A stretch of DNA of 62,156 bases from Saprospiraceae bacterium (GTDB lineage: Bacteria > Bacteroidota > Bacteroidia > Chitinophagales > Saprospiraceae): the NCBI GenBank assembly GCA_021739645.1, contig JAIPBL010000030.1, positions 1-62,156 of the forward strand. Direction: 5' to 3'. This document shows, piece by piece, positions 25,726 through 33,400 of the stretch. The position numbers and the translations under genes are program-made. Below the pieces are notes generated by a model. It saw only the letters and a list, made by a program, of their open reading frames with translations. It was not told the origin of the DNA and made no database searches. Position 1 is the stretch's first letter. Each line of letters begins with the position of its first letter.

Positions 25726-26805
25726 ATGCGTAAAACAAATTATTTGTCAACTTTCGGCCCAGTTTGGTGCTGTTTTTTTTGCTTTGCAATAAACAGTTGC
25801 GCCCGCTTGGAACAGCCCCATCCTGCACCCATCCCTGCTTTTTACCACTGGAAAACGCATTTCCAACTTACCCAAGCCGAGCAGGGCTACCTCGACGCTA
25901 TCGGCACCAAAAAACTTTACGTCAAGTTCTTTGATGTGGATTGGGACGGAATCACCAACCAGCCCATACCGCTCGCAGTTGTTGAAATTGACACCACCAA
26001 GCTCAACGACCTGAATATTGTGCCGACTGTTTTCATCACCAACCGAACGCTGCTCCAACTGCCGATGGAGCAAGTAGACACATTAGCTGGTCTAATTTTT
26101 CGGAAAATAAAATCTCTTGAAACGCAGCATCCACTGGAAATTCAATTCGATTGCGACTGGACGGCAAAGACTAAAGCCAAGTATTTTGCTTTGTTGGATA
26201 ATCTGCGGCAAGCCTTTTCCGCCGATTCATCATTCATCATTCACCATTCACCATTTATTATTAGCGCCACCATCCGGCTGCACCAATTGAAGTATTTTGA
26301 GAAAACGGGCGTTCCACCCGTTGACCGGGGCATGTTGATGTGCTACAACATGGGCGACCTCGACGATTGGGCGACCGAGAACTCCATCCTGGACACTGAG
26401 GTGGCGAAAACCTACTTGCCCAAGAACAGTGGCGCCGCCTATCCAATCCCGTTGGACATTGCTCTGCCGCTGTTTCGATGGGGCGTCCTATTCCGGGATG
26501 GGCGGATGATAAAATTGCTGAATGACCTCAGCACTGCCAACTTGGAGGATACGAGCCGTTTCAAAAAAGCGGCCACCAACCGCTACGAAGTGCTCAAAAG
26601 CACCTACCTGAAAGCCCACTACCTTTATGCTGGTGACCAGTTGCGACTGGAGGGCGTTTCGGTGGAGGATTTGCTGAAAGTGGCGACGCTGCTGGGCGAG
26701 CGGAGAAATGACACGCCTGTAACAGTCGCATTTTACCACTTGGACAGTACGGCAATCAACCTATTTCCGAAGGAAAAAATATCGGAAGTGTTGCAGCGGT
26801 TTTGA
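25726..26805 (+). CDS. Putative lipoprotein of unknown function, possibly TIM-barrel fold
   Basis: 359 residues from the ATG at 25726 (MRKTNYLSTFGPVW), chosen because it opens a lipoprotein signal ending FAINSC. The rest alternates strands and helices (LYVKFFDVDWDG, LEIQFDCDWT, RGMLMCYNMGDLDDW, LDIALPLFRWGVLFRDG) in a way that suggests a glycosidase-type barrel; the DCDW strand would be near the active site, but I cannot name a family. Residues about 168-179 (SSFIIHHSPFII) are encoded by a TCATTCATC word tract, an in-frame addition. Confidence 0.7.
   Translation: MRKTNYLSTFGPVWCCFFCFAINSCARLEQPHPAPIPAFYHWKTHFQLTQAEQGYLDAIGTKKLYVKFFDVDWDGITNQPIPLAVVEIDTTKLNDLNIVPTVFITNRTLLQLPMEQVDTLAGLIFRKIKSLETQHPLEIQFDCDWTAKTKAKYFALLDNLRQAFSADSSFIIHHSPFIISATIRLHQLKYFEKTGVPPVDRGMLMCYNMGDLDDWATENSILDTEVAKTYLPKNSGAAYPIPLDIALPLFRWGVLFRDGRMIKLLNDLSTANLEDTSRFKKAATNRYEVLKSTYLKAHYLYAGDQLRLEGVSVEDLLKVATLLGERRNDTPVTVAFYHLDSTAINLFPKEKISEVLQRF
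26224..26263 (+). repeat. TCATTCACC word tract inside a coding sequence
   Basis: Reads ATTCATCATTCATC then ATTCACCATTCACCATTTATTA. It is in frame with the lipoprotein gene and encodes SSFIIHHSPFII. The same words sit in intergenic DNA at 21120-21160. Confidence 0.85.
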
Positions 26806-26821
26806 GCGGGGATGATTCATG

Positions 26822-26855
26822 TTGGTTTTATATCAAAATGCATTTCGTACCTTTC
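26822..26855 (+). promoter_or_regulatory. Candidate promoter of the MBL/beta-CASP gene
   Basis: TTG (26822-26824), 23 nt, TACCTTTC (26848-26855), close to TTTG-N19-23-TAnnTTTG. Predicted start of transcription is about 85 nt before the ATG at 26949. Confidence 0.4.
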
Positions 26856-26948
26856 GGCTTTACATGTATGGTTGCAGCCTTGTGATTTGCCCGCCCTCTG
26901 GGGTCAGTTTCAGGCACTCACGGCTAGCGACTTGAAAACAACTTTGAG

Positions 26949-28346
26949 ATGAACCTAAAATTCTGCGGGGCAGCCCGCGAAGTGACTGGAAGCGCCCACT
27001 TGATTACCCTCGATGACGGCTACACCATATTGCTCGACTGTGGCATGTACCAAGGCTACAGTAAACATATGAAGGAGTTCAATGAGAAATGGCTGTTCGA
27101 CCCCCGTGCCATTGATTGCATGATACTTTCCCACGCGCATATTGACCACTGCGGTCGATTGCCAAAGTTGGTTAAGGACGGTTATGAGGGGACAATTTAC
27201 AGCACACATGCTACCCGTAGCCTTTGCTCCATCATGCTGCTTGATAGTGCCATGATTCAGGAGCGCGATGCCGAGTTTTACAACAAGCGCCGTCGTCACG
27301 AGCGGGACAAACGGGAAGCACTTTACAACGAGGAAGATGTGAAGGAGACTATGGGGCGCTTTGCCAGTTTTGGTTATGGGAAAAAGTTTGAGGTGCGGCC
27401 CGGCGTAACCGTGGAGTTTCGGGATGCAGGGCACATCCTCGGTAGTGCAAGTGTGGCACTGGCCATTACGGAAGGCGGAAAAACTACCAAACTCGGCTTC
27501 TCTGGTGACATCGGCAGGCCCAACCGCCCCATCCTGCGCGACCCGCAGCAGATGGACGAAATGGACTACCTACTTTGCGAAAGCACTTATGGCGACAAGT
27601 TCCACGAGGCAGCGCCGCAGGAGATAGATAAATTGTTGCGCATCATCAAGCACACCTGTGTCGAGAAACGGGGCAAGCTCATCATCCCTGCCTTTAGCGT
27701 TGGGCGCACCCAAGAAATCGTGTACATCCTCGACCAACTTGAAAGCGCAGGCAAACTCCCGCCAATTCCGGTTTACGTTGACAGCCCGCTGGCCGTAAAC
27801 GCCACGGTGCTTTTTGGCTTACACCCCGAATGTTATGACGCCGAACTCAGCAGTTATATCCTCCGCGACCCGAACCCATTCGGCTTTGCCCGCCTGAAGT
27901 ACATTAAAGAGGTGGAGGATTCGAAAAAATTGAATTTTTCCGAAGAGCCCTGTATCCTCATCAGTGCATCGGGCATGGCCAATGCAGGTCGGATAAAGCA
28001 CCATCTTTTCAACAACATCGAGAATCACCGCAACACCGTACTCATCGTGGGCTATGCTACACCGGAAACGCCTGCTGGTCGCCTGCGTGATGGCACGAAT
28101 CATCTTAAGCTTTTCGGAGAGGAAAAAATGGTTCGGTGCGAGGTGGAAATCATGGATTCGTTCTCTGCCCATGCCGACCGGGGTGAGATTTCGGACTTTT
28201 TGAGCAACCAGCGGCAGTCGGTCAAAACACTTTTCCTGGTTCATGGAGAAATCGAACGGCAGGAGAGTTTAAAGTCGCTGTTGATGAAGGAGGGTTTCCG
28301 AAAAATTGAGATACCAAAGCTCGGTGAGGAGTTTGAAATAGGATAA
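26949..28346 (+). CDS. MBL-fold RNA-processing exonuclease with beta-CASP domain
   Basis: 465 residues, typical of the CPSF-73/YsiI-like group. The MBL part has the HAHIDHCG signature (about 59-66), DAGHILGSASV with the third His, and SGDIGRPNRPIL with the bridging Asp. The beta-CASP insert includes ESTYGDKFHE, FSVGRTQEIVYIL and SASGMANAGRIKHHL. Late motifs are FSAHADRGEI and LVHGE. These enzymes cut or trim RNA in the cytosol. There is no KH or N-terminal extension. Monocistronic. Confidence 0.92.
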   Translation: MNLKFCGAAREVTGSAHLITLDDGYTILLDCGMYQGYSKHMKEFNEKWLFDPRAIDCMILSHAHIDHCGRLPKLVKDGYEGTIYSTHATRSLCSIMLLDSAMIQERDAEFYNKRRRHERDKREALYNEEDVKETMGRFASFGYGKKFEVRPGVTVEFRDAGHILGSASVALAITEGGKTTKLGFSGDIGRPNRPILRDPQQMDEMDYLLCESTYGDKFHEAAPQEIDKLLRIIKHTCVEKRGKLIIPAFSVGRTQEIVYILDQLESAGKLPPIPVYVDSPLAVNATVLFGLHPECYDAELSSYILRDPNPFGFARLKYIKEVEDSKKLNFSEEPCILISASGMANAGRIKHHLFNNIENHRNTVLIVGYATPETPAGRLRDGTNHLKLFGEEKMVRCEVEIMDSFSAHADRGEISDFLSNQRQSVKTLFLVHGEIERQESLKSLLMKEGFRKIEIPKLGEEFEIG

Positions 28347-28444
28347 AAATCTGGTTAAAAACATGGCAGAAACTCCTTGAATGGCTCAACCCATTGGCTT
28401 GCTCCAAGCTCATTTTTATTGATAAAAAAATAAATGTGTATAGA

Positions 28445-28478
28445 TTTGATTTTCAGAATAATTTAAGTTGTATCTTTG
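28445..28478 (+). promoter_or_regulatory. Promoter of the RRM gene
   Basis: TTTG (28445-28448), 22 nt, TATCTTTG (28471-28478): an exact Bacteroidota -33/-7 pair. Transcription would start near 28485, giving a 5' leader of about 200 nt; the remaining part of the 339-nt gap 28347-28685 is this leader, pyrimidine-rich with no clear stem-loop. Confidence 0.75.
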
Positions 28479-28685
28479 CGGCGTTCATTGAGTAATTTTC
28501 TGTTTAGCAAGCGATACTCTTTTGGAAATATTGCTACTCGTAGTTCTGCAAGCAAAGTCATCTAAAGACAGTTTTCCTGCCCTCGGTTTTCTTCTTGCCC
28601 ACTCGTCCGGTTTCTTTTCCATTTATTTATTACTGCTCAACACCTAAGTTTTCTCAAGTTTTATTCATTTCAATTTTCATTATTA

Positions 28686-29030
28686 ATGAACATTTTTGCA
28701 GCAAAACTGAGTTTCGACACTCAGTCAGACGACCTCCGCGAGGCATTCGAAGAATTTGGCGAAGTTTCTTCTGCCAGCGTTATTACAGACAAGTTTACCG
28801 GTAAATCCAAAGGCTTCGGCTTTGTGGAAATGCCTAACGACGAGGAAGCTCAAAAGGCTATCTCTGAGTTGAACGACAGCACACTTGACGGACGTACCAT
28901 CGTTGTCAAGAAAGCAGAACCACGTGAAGATCGTGGCGGCGGCGGTGGAAACCGTGGCGGCGGCGGTGGTTACGGCGGCGGCGGTGGAAACCGTGGCGGC
29001 TACGGTGGCGGCGGCGGTGGCCGTTACTAA
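28686..29030 (+). CDS. Single-RRM RNA-binding protein with glycine-rich tail
   Basis: 114 residues. The RRM (1-80) has RNP2 as MNIFAAKLSF and RNP1 as KSKGFGFVEM, with the surrounding alpha/beta pattern intact. The tail (about 83-114) is Gly/Arg-rich with GGGG-N/Y-R repeats. Such proteins occur widely in Bacteroidota and cyanobacteria, often raised in the cold, and may act as general RNA chaperones. A strong promoter, a long leader and a strong terminator suggest high expression. Confidence 0.93.
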   Translation: MNIFAAKLSFDTQSDDLREAFEEFGEVSSASVITDKFTGKSKGFGFVEMPNDEEAQKAISELNDSTLDGRTIVVKKAEPREDRGGGGGNRGGGGGYGGGGGNRGGYGGGGGGRY

Positions 29031-29089
29031 TTGAAGATTTGAATGCCTTCTGGTCTTTGACCTGAACGATACAGATACTTTAAAATGAG

Positions 29090-29118
29090 AAAGCCCTGGG
29101 GGAAACCCCGGGGCTTTT
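29090..29118 (+). terminator. Rho-independent terminator of the RRM gene
   Basis: AAGCCCTGGGG pairs with CCCCGGGGCTT (one G-U pair) around a GAAA-type loop, followed by TTTTTGTTT. It lies 60 nt after the stop and just before the convergent dnaE stop. Confidence 0.9.
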
Positions 29119-29124
29119 TGTTTA

Positions 29125-32100
29125 TCACAACACTCCGCACTCCACGCCCAATTCCTCCACCGCCTTCACTAAGTCATTGTTCACATTCACCTTCTTTGTC
29201 TTGGACATGAACGAAAGGCTGGTCTTGTTCTCAAAATCCAGCAGCGTCATTTTGAGCTGTTGCTGGCCTTTGTGCTCCTTGCAAAGTGCTTCAAGTTGGT
29301 CAATCAGCGTGGGCGTCAAATCTTCCACCTTAATTTTAAGTGTAATCGCTTTGACGATGTTCTTCCCAGCATTTTCCAGCAGCGTCACGTCCTTCACTTT
29401 CAGGCTGAACTCATCTTCCCGCCCCCAACGAGCCTCGTAATTCCCAGTGATGAAAACACAGTTGCCCTGCTCAAAAAAGCCTTTGAACTTCATGTAGTCG
29501 TCGCTGAAAAGGTTGAACTCCAGCGTGCCGTGGTAGTCTTGCAGCACGAACGAGCCCCAGCCAGTTCCCTTCTGGCTCACCTTGTGCGTTGCTTTCACGA
29601 CGATGCCCGCTATCTTTACAGGCTGGCCTTTTTTCTCCTCCAATTCCTCCAGGGTGCATGAAATGAAATTTTCCATCTCCAGCTTGTAATCGTCGAGCGG
29701 GTGGCCGCTGATGTAGATGCCCGTCACCTCTTTTTCCCGCTCCAGTTTTTCGATGAGGCTCCAGGGGTTGCACTTGGGCGGTTCTGGCTCCGCAATGTCG
29801 AAGGCGAGACTGTCGCTGCCGAAAAGCGACATGGCGGCACTGGCTTGGCGGTCCTGCCAAGCGTTGCCGAAGGCAAGCACATGCTCGTTGAAGCTGTCGT
29901 ATTTTCCCGAAGGCGCAAAAAACTGCGCCCGGTGGCCCACGCCCGTCTCGGTGTTTTCGAAGCAATCAAAAGCGCCGCCCAGCACGAGGCTTTCGAGTAC
30001 TTTCTTGTTGGCGGATTTGTTGTCGAGTCGTTTCACAAAATCATAGATGGACTGGAACGGGCCGTTTTTGTCCCGCTCTTTCAGAATATCTTCCACCGGC
30101 CCCTCGCCCACTCCCTTGAGTGCGCTCAGGCCGAAGCGGATTTGTCCCGCTTTGTTGGAGGTGAAATCGGAGACCGACTCGTTGATGTCCGGGCCGAGCA
30201 CGGGCACGTTCATGCGGTTGCATTCTTGCAGCAACTTTGTGATGCCCGTGATGTCGCTCTTGTTGTTCGAGAGTACCGCCGCCATGAACTCGGACGGATA
30301 GTTTGCCTTTAAATACGCCGTTTGGAAGCCCAACAAGGCATAACAGGTCGAGTGGCTTTTGTTGAAAGCGTAGCTGGCGAAGGCTTCCCAGTCCTTCCAT
30401 ATTTTTTCGCAGACGTTCTTCGGGTGGCCATTTTTCTCGGCGCCTTCGAGGAACTTAGGGTACATCTTGTCCAGTACCGCCTTCTGCTTTTTACCCATCG
30501 CTTTCCGCAGCACGTCGGCCTCGCCTTTGGTGAAATTGGCGAGTTTTTGCGACAGCAACATCACCTGCTCCTGGTAAACCGTGATGCCGTAAGTATCTTT
30601 CAGGTTGCCCTCCATCTCCGGCAGGTCGTACTCGATGGTCTGCCTGCCGTGTTTTCTGGCGATAAAATCGGGGATATACGCCAGCGGACCGGGCCGGTAC
30701 AGGGCGTTCATGGCGATGAGGTCGTCGAAAGTGGTGGGTTTCAGCTCTTTCATGTAGCGCTGCATCCCCGTACTTTCATATTGGAAAATGGCGACCGTCT
30801 CACCTTTTTGGAACAACTCGTAAGTCTTTTCGTCGTCGAGCGGGATGGTGTCAATGTCAATTTTCACCCCATGAACCAGCTCGATGATTTTGACGGCATC
30901 GTCAATGATGGTGAGCGTGCGCAAGCCCAAGAAGTCCATTTTCAACAAACCGGCGCTCTCCGCCACGCTGTTGTCGAACTGGCTGACGAGCAATTCGCTG
31001 TCCTTCGCCACCGTCACCGGCACATACTTCGTAATGTCGTCCGGCGTGATGATAACCCCGCAGGCGTGGATGCCCGTGTTCCGTACCGACCCTTCGAGCT
31101 TGCGGGCGGTCTGAATCATGTGGGCAATATCGTCTTGTCCGTTGGCCAATGCCCTGAATTTCAACGCTTTATCCACATCGTCGCTGGTGTTGAGCTTGCT
31201 CCGAAGCTCACTCTCGGTAGACTCCAGCACATCGGCCAGCGAGGTGCCGAGCTGCTGTGGGAGGCTTTTTGCCACTTTGTCCACCTCACCGAGCGGCACG
31301 TTCATCACCCGGCCCACATCCCGCAGGCTCGACTTGGCGGCCATTGTTCCGTAGGTGACGATTTGGGCGACCTGCATCCGGCCGTATTTGTTCACCACGT
31401 AGTCAATCACCTTGTCACGTCCCCGGTCGTCGAAGTCAATATCAATATCGGGCATGCTCACCCGCTCGGGGTTGAGGAATCGCTCGAAAAGCAGGTCGTA
31501 CTTGATGGGGTCCACGTTCGTGATGCCCGTGCAATAGGCCACCGCCGAGCCTGCCGCCGAACCCCGGCCCGGCCCAACGCTCACGCCCATCTGTCGGGCG
31601 GTGCTGGTGAAATCCTGCACGATGAGGAAGTAGCCGGGGTAACCGGAGTTTTTGATGACGTTCAGCTCGAAGTTCAGGCGCTCCTCCGTGGCGGTGTCAA
31701 TATCGCCATAGCGTTTTTTTGCCCCCATGAAAGTAAGGTGGCGGAGGTAATCGTCTTGCGTATCAAAGCCTGCTGGCACTGGGAAGGCGGGCAGCAGAAC
31801 GTCCCGCACCAGTTCGAGCGGGTCAATTTTATCATAAATTTCTTGGGTGTAATCAACCGCCTGCGGCACGTCGCCGAAGAGGCGGTTCATCTCGTCCTGC
31901 GTTTTGAAATAAAAATCGGAGGACGGGAAACGGAAGCGCTTCTCGTCGGCGAGCAGGCTGTTGGTGTTCACGCAGAGCAGGATGTCGTGCGGCATGGAAT
32001 CTTCCTCCTCGATGTAGTGGCTGTCGTTGGTGCAAATGACCTTGAGGTTGTACTTTTTTGCGAAGCCCAACAAAACCTGGTTCACGTCCTCCTGGCTGAT

Positions 32101-32676
32101 GCCGAGGCCGTCAATGTTCTCCAATCCCCGGTGGCGTTGCAGTTCGATATAGTAGTCATCAGCACCGAAGAGGTCGAGCCACCATTTGAGCATTTCCTCG
32201 GCACGTTCGGCGCCATGGCGAAGGATGGTCTGCGGAATTTCCGCACCGATGCAGCAGCTCGTGGCAATCAGCCCCTCGCTGTATTGCGCCAGCAACTCCT
32301 TATCTATACGAGGGTATTTGCCGTACTGCCCTTCGATAAATCCAAGTGAACAGAGCTTCGAAAGGTTCTCGTAGCCCGTGCGGTTTTTTGCCAGAAGCAG
32401 CTGGTGGTGGCGCACGTCTTCCTCGTTGCGGGAGCGCAAAAATTGCTTTTTGTGCCTATCGGCAACAAGGTAGAACTCGCAGCCGACGATGGGTTTCAGT
32501 CCCCGTTTATTAGCGGCGTTTACGAACTCGAATGCCCCGAACATATTGCCGTGGTCGGTTAATGCGACAGCTTTTTGACCGTCCCGCACAGCCTTGTCCA
32601 TCATCTTACCGATGTCGGAAGCGCCGTCGAGGAGGGAGTATTGCGAGTGGCAGTGGAGGTGGCAGAAGTTGGGCAT
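29125..32676 (-). CDS. dnaE: DNA polymerase III subunit alpha
   Basis: 1183 residues from the ATG at 32676 (MPNFCHLHCHSQYSLLDGAS), the usual DnaE N-terminus; an ATG at 32694 would add six residues. The PHP domain is at about 1-275 (HLHCHSQYS, LTDHGNMFG, NDSHYIEEED). The polymerase active site holds GPGRGSAAGSAVAY and the catalytic Asp pair in PDIDIDFDDRGR (about 405-415). Then come tandem HhH elements (FASYAFNKSHSTCYA before them) and an OB fold (about 985-1070, VKIAGIVVKATHKVSQKG). It is the replicative polymerase. No frameshift or truncation is seen. Confidence 0.97.
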   Translation of the reverse strand: MPNFCHLHCHSQYSLLDGASDIGKMMDKAVRDGQKAVALTDHGNMFGAFEFVNAANKRGLKPIVGCEFYLVADRHKKQFLRSRNEEDVRHHQLLLAKNRTGYENLSKLCSLGFIEGQYGKYPRIDKELLAQYSEGLIATSCCIGAEIPQTILRHGAERAEEMLKWWLDLFGADDYYIELQRHRGLENIDGLGISQEDVNQVLLGFAKKYNLKVICTNDSHYIEEEDSMPHDILLCVNTNSLLADEKRFRFPSSDFYFKTQDEMNRLFGDVPQAVDYTQEIYDKIDPLELVRDVLLPAFPVPAGFDTQDDYLRHLTFMGAKKRYGDIDTATEERLNFELNVIKNSGYPGYFLIVQDFTSTARQMGVSVGPGRGSAAGSAVAYCTGITNVDPIKYDLLFERFLNPERVSMPDIDIDFDDRGRDKVIDYVVNKYGRMQVAQIVTYGTMAAKSSLRDVGRVMNVPLGEVDKVAKSLPQQLGTSLADVLESTESELRSKLNTSDDVDKALKFRALANGQDDIAHMIQTARKLEGSVRNTGIHACGVIITPDDITKYVPVTVAKDSELLVSQFDNSVAESAGLLKMDFLGLRTLTIIDDAVKIIELVHGVKIDIDTIPLDDEKTYELFQKGETVAIFQYESTGMQRYMKELKPTTFDDLIAMNALYRPGPLAYIPDFIARKHGRQTIEYDLPEMEGNLKDTYGITVYQEQVMLLSQKLANFTKGEADVLRKAMGKKQKAVLDKMYPKFLEGAEKNGHPKNVCEKIWKDWEAFASYAFNKSHSTCYALLGFQTAYLKANYPSEFMAAVLSNNKSDITGITKLLQECNRMNVPVLGPDINESVSDFTSNKAGQIRFGLSALKGVGEGPVEDILKERDKNGPFQSIYDFVKRLDNKSANKKVLESLVLGGAFDCFENTETGVGHRAQFFAPSGKYDSFNEHVLAFGNAWQDRQASAAMSLFGSDSLAFDIAEPEPPKCNPWSLIEKLEREKEVTGIYISGHPLDDYKLEMENFISCTLEELEEKKGQPVKIAGIVVKATHKVSQKGTGWGSFVLQDYHGTLEFNLFSDDYMKFKGFFEQGNCVFITGNYEARWGREDEFSLKVKDVTLLENAGKNIVKAITLKIKVEDLTPTLIDQLEALCKEHKGQQQLKMTLLDFENKTSLSFMSKTKKVNVNNDLVKAVEELGVECGVL

Positions 32677-32684
32677 AGTTAGAT

Positions 32685-33209
32685 TTATTGGCACAAAGTT
32701 TCAAACGAATCACATGTTTTGCAAAAGCCCCCAGTTCCATCGTGTTGGTTGGCATAATGGCAGTTTTGGCAATCTTCCGTTTCAAAGGCGCTAATTTTGC
32801 TGCATGCAATCCCCTTTATTGTTCCAAAATCGCCGTTGGTGCTTCTGGCTATTACGAGGTACTTGAATTTTCCGATGTAAAAACCAGGTTTGTTTTCATT
32901 CCAACTCAAGGCAATATCATTTGGTTGTATGGCAGAATAAGAAAGCAAAACGTTGCCGTTTAAATCGCTGATTTCAAACGTAATGTACAAGTCAATCTCT
33001 GGTGATGCATAGGGTAAGAAAACATCATTTATCCCATCCCCATTGGGTGTGAAAATATTTGGTATATAGATTTTGCCATTGCCAACAGTAAACTCAGTTT
33101 CGTTGGCGCAACAATCATTGGTTTGGACACTGTTTTTATCATCGTCCTTGCATGACATTCCCCACAATGAGACGAGGGCAACCAATAAGGAAATAATTTG
33201 GCACTTCAA
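32685..33209 (-). CDS. Lipoprotein with a gliding-associated (T9SS type B-like) domain and Cys-rich tail
   Basis: 174 residues with a lipoprotein signal (LLVALVSLWGMSC, Cys20). Residues about 45-135 match the gliding-motility-associated C-terminal domain: KIYIPNIFTPNGDGINDVFLP, then YITFEISDLNGNVLLSY. In normal T9SS type B cargo this domain is the last thing in a large secreted protein. Here it is almost the whole protein and is followed by about 40 residues with six Cys (CSKIS, CQNCHY, CKTCDSFETLC). It lies 8 nt upstream of dnaE on the same strand. Confidence 0.8.
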   Translation of the reverse strand: MKCQIISLLVALVSLWGMSCKDDDKNSVQTNDCCANETEFTVGNGKIYIPNIFTPNGDGINDVFLPYASPEIDLYITFEISDLNGNVLLSYSAIQPNDIALSWNENKPGFYIGKFKYLVIARSTNGDFGTIKGIACSKISAFETEDCQNCHYANQHDGTGGFCKTCDSFETLCQ

Positions 33210-33400
33210 TTTGTATAATTTTTGGAAAAAATAGCGATACGACTCAGCACGATTTAGGTCAAGCGGAAAAAGGGCTTGACGGGTTACCGGATTTTGCGAA
33301 GGTAGAACAAATCAGGCAGGCAATAGGGTTGACCCAAGGCAGAAGTTTTCAACAAAAAGTTTAAATCGAGCTTTTTTACCAAAAATGGAAGCTAGCGGGT

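Noticed and set aside
30322-32349. 675-residue open frame on the plus strand opposite dnaE
   Set aside because: Antisense shadow of dnaE, with low-complexity His/Val/Arg composition and no domain pattern.
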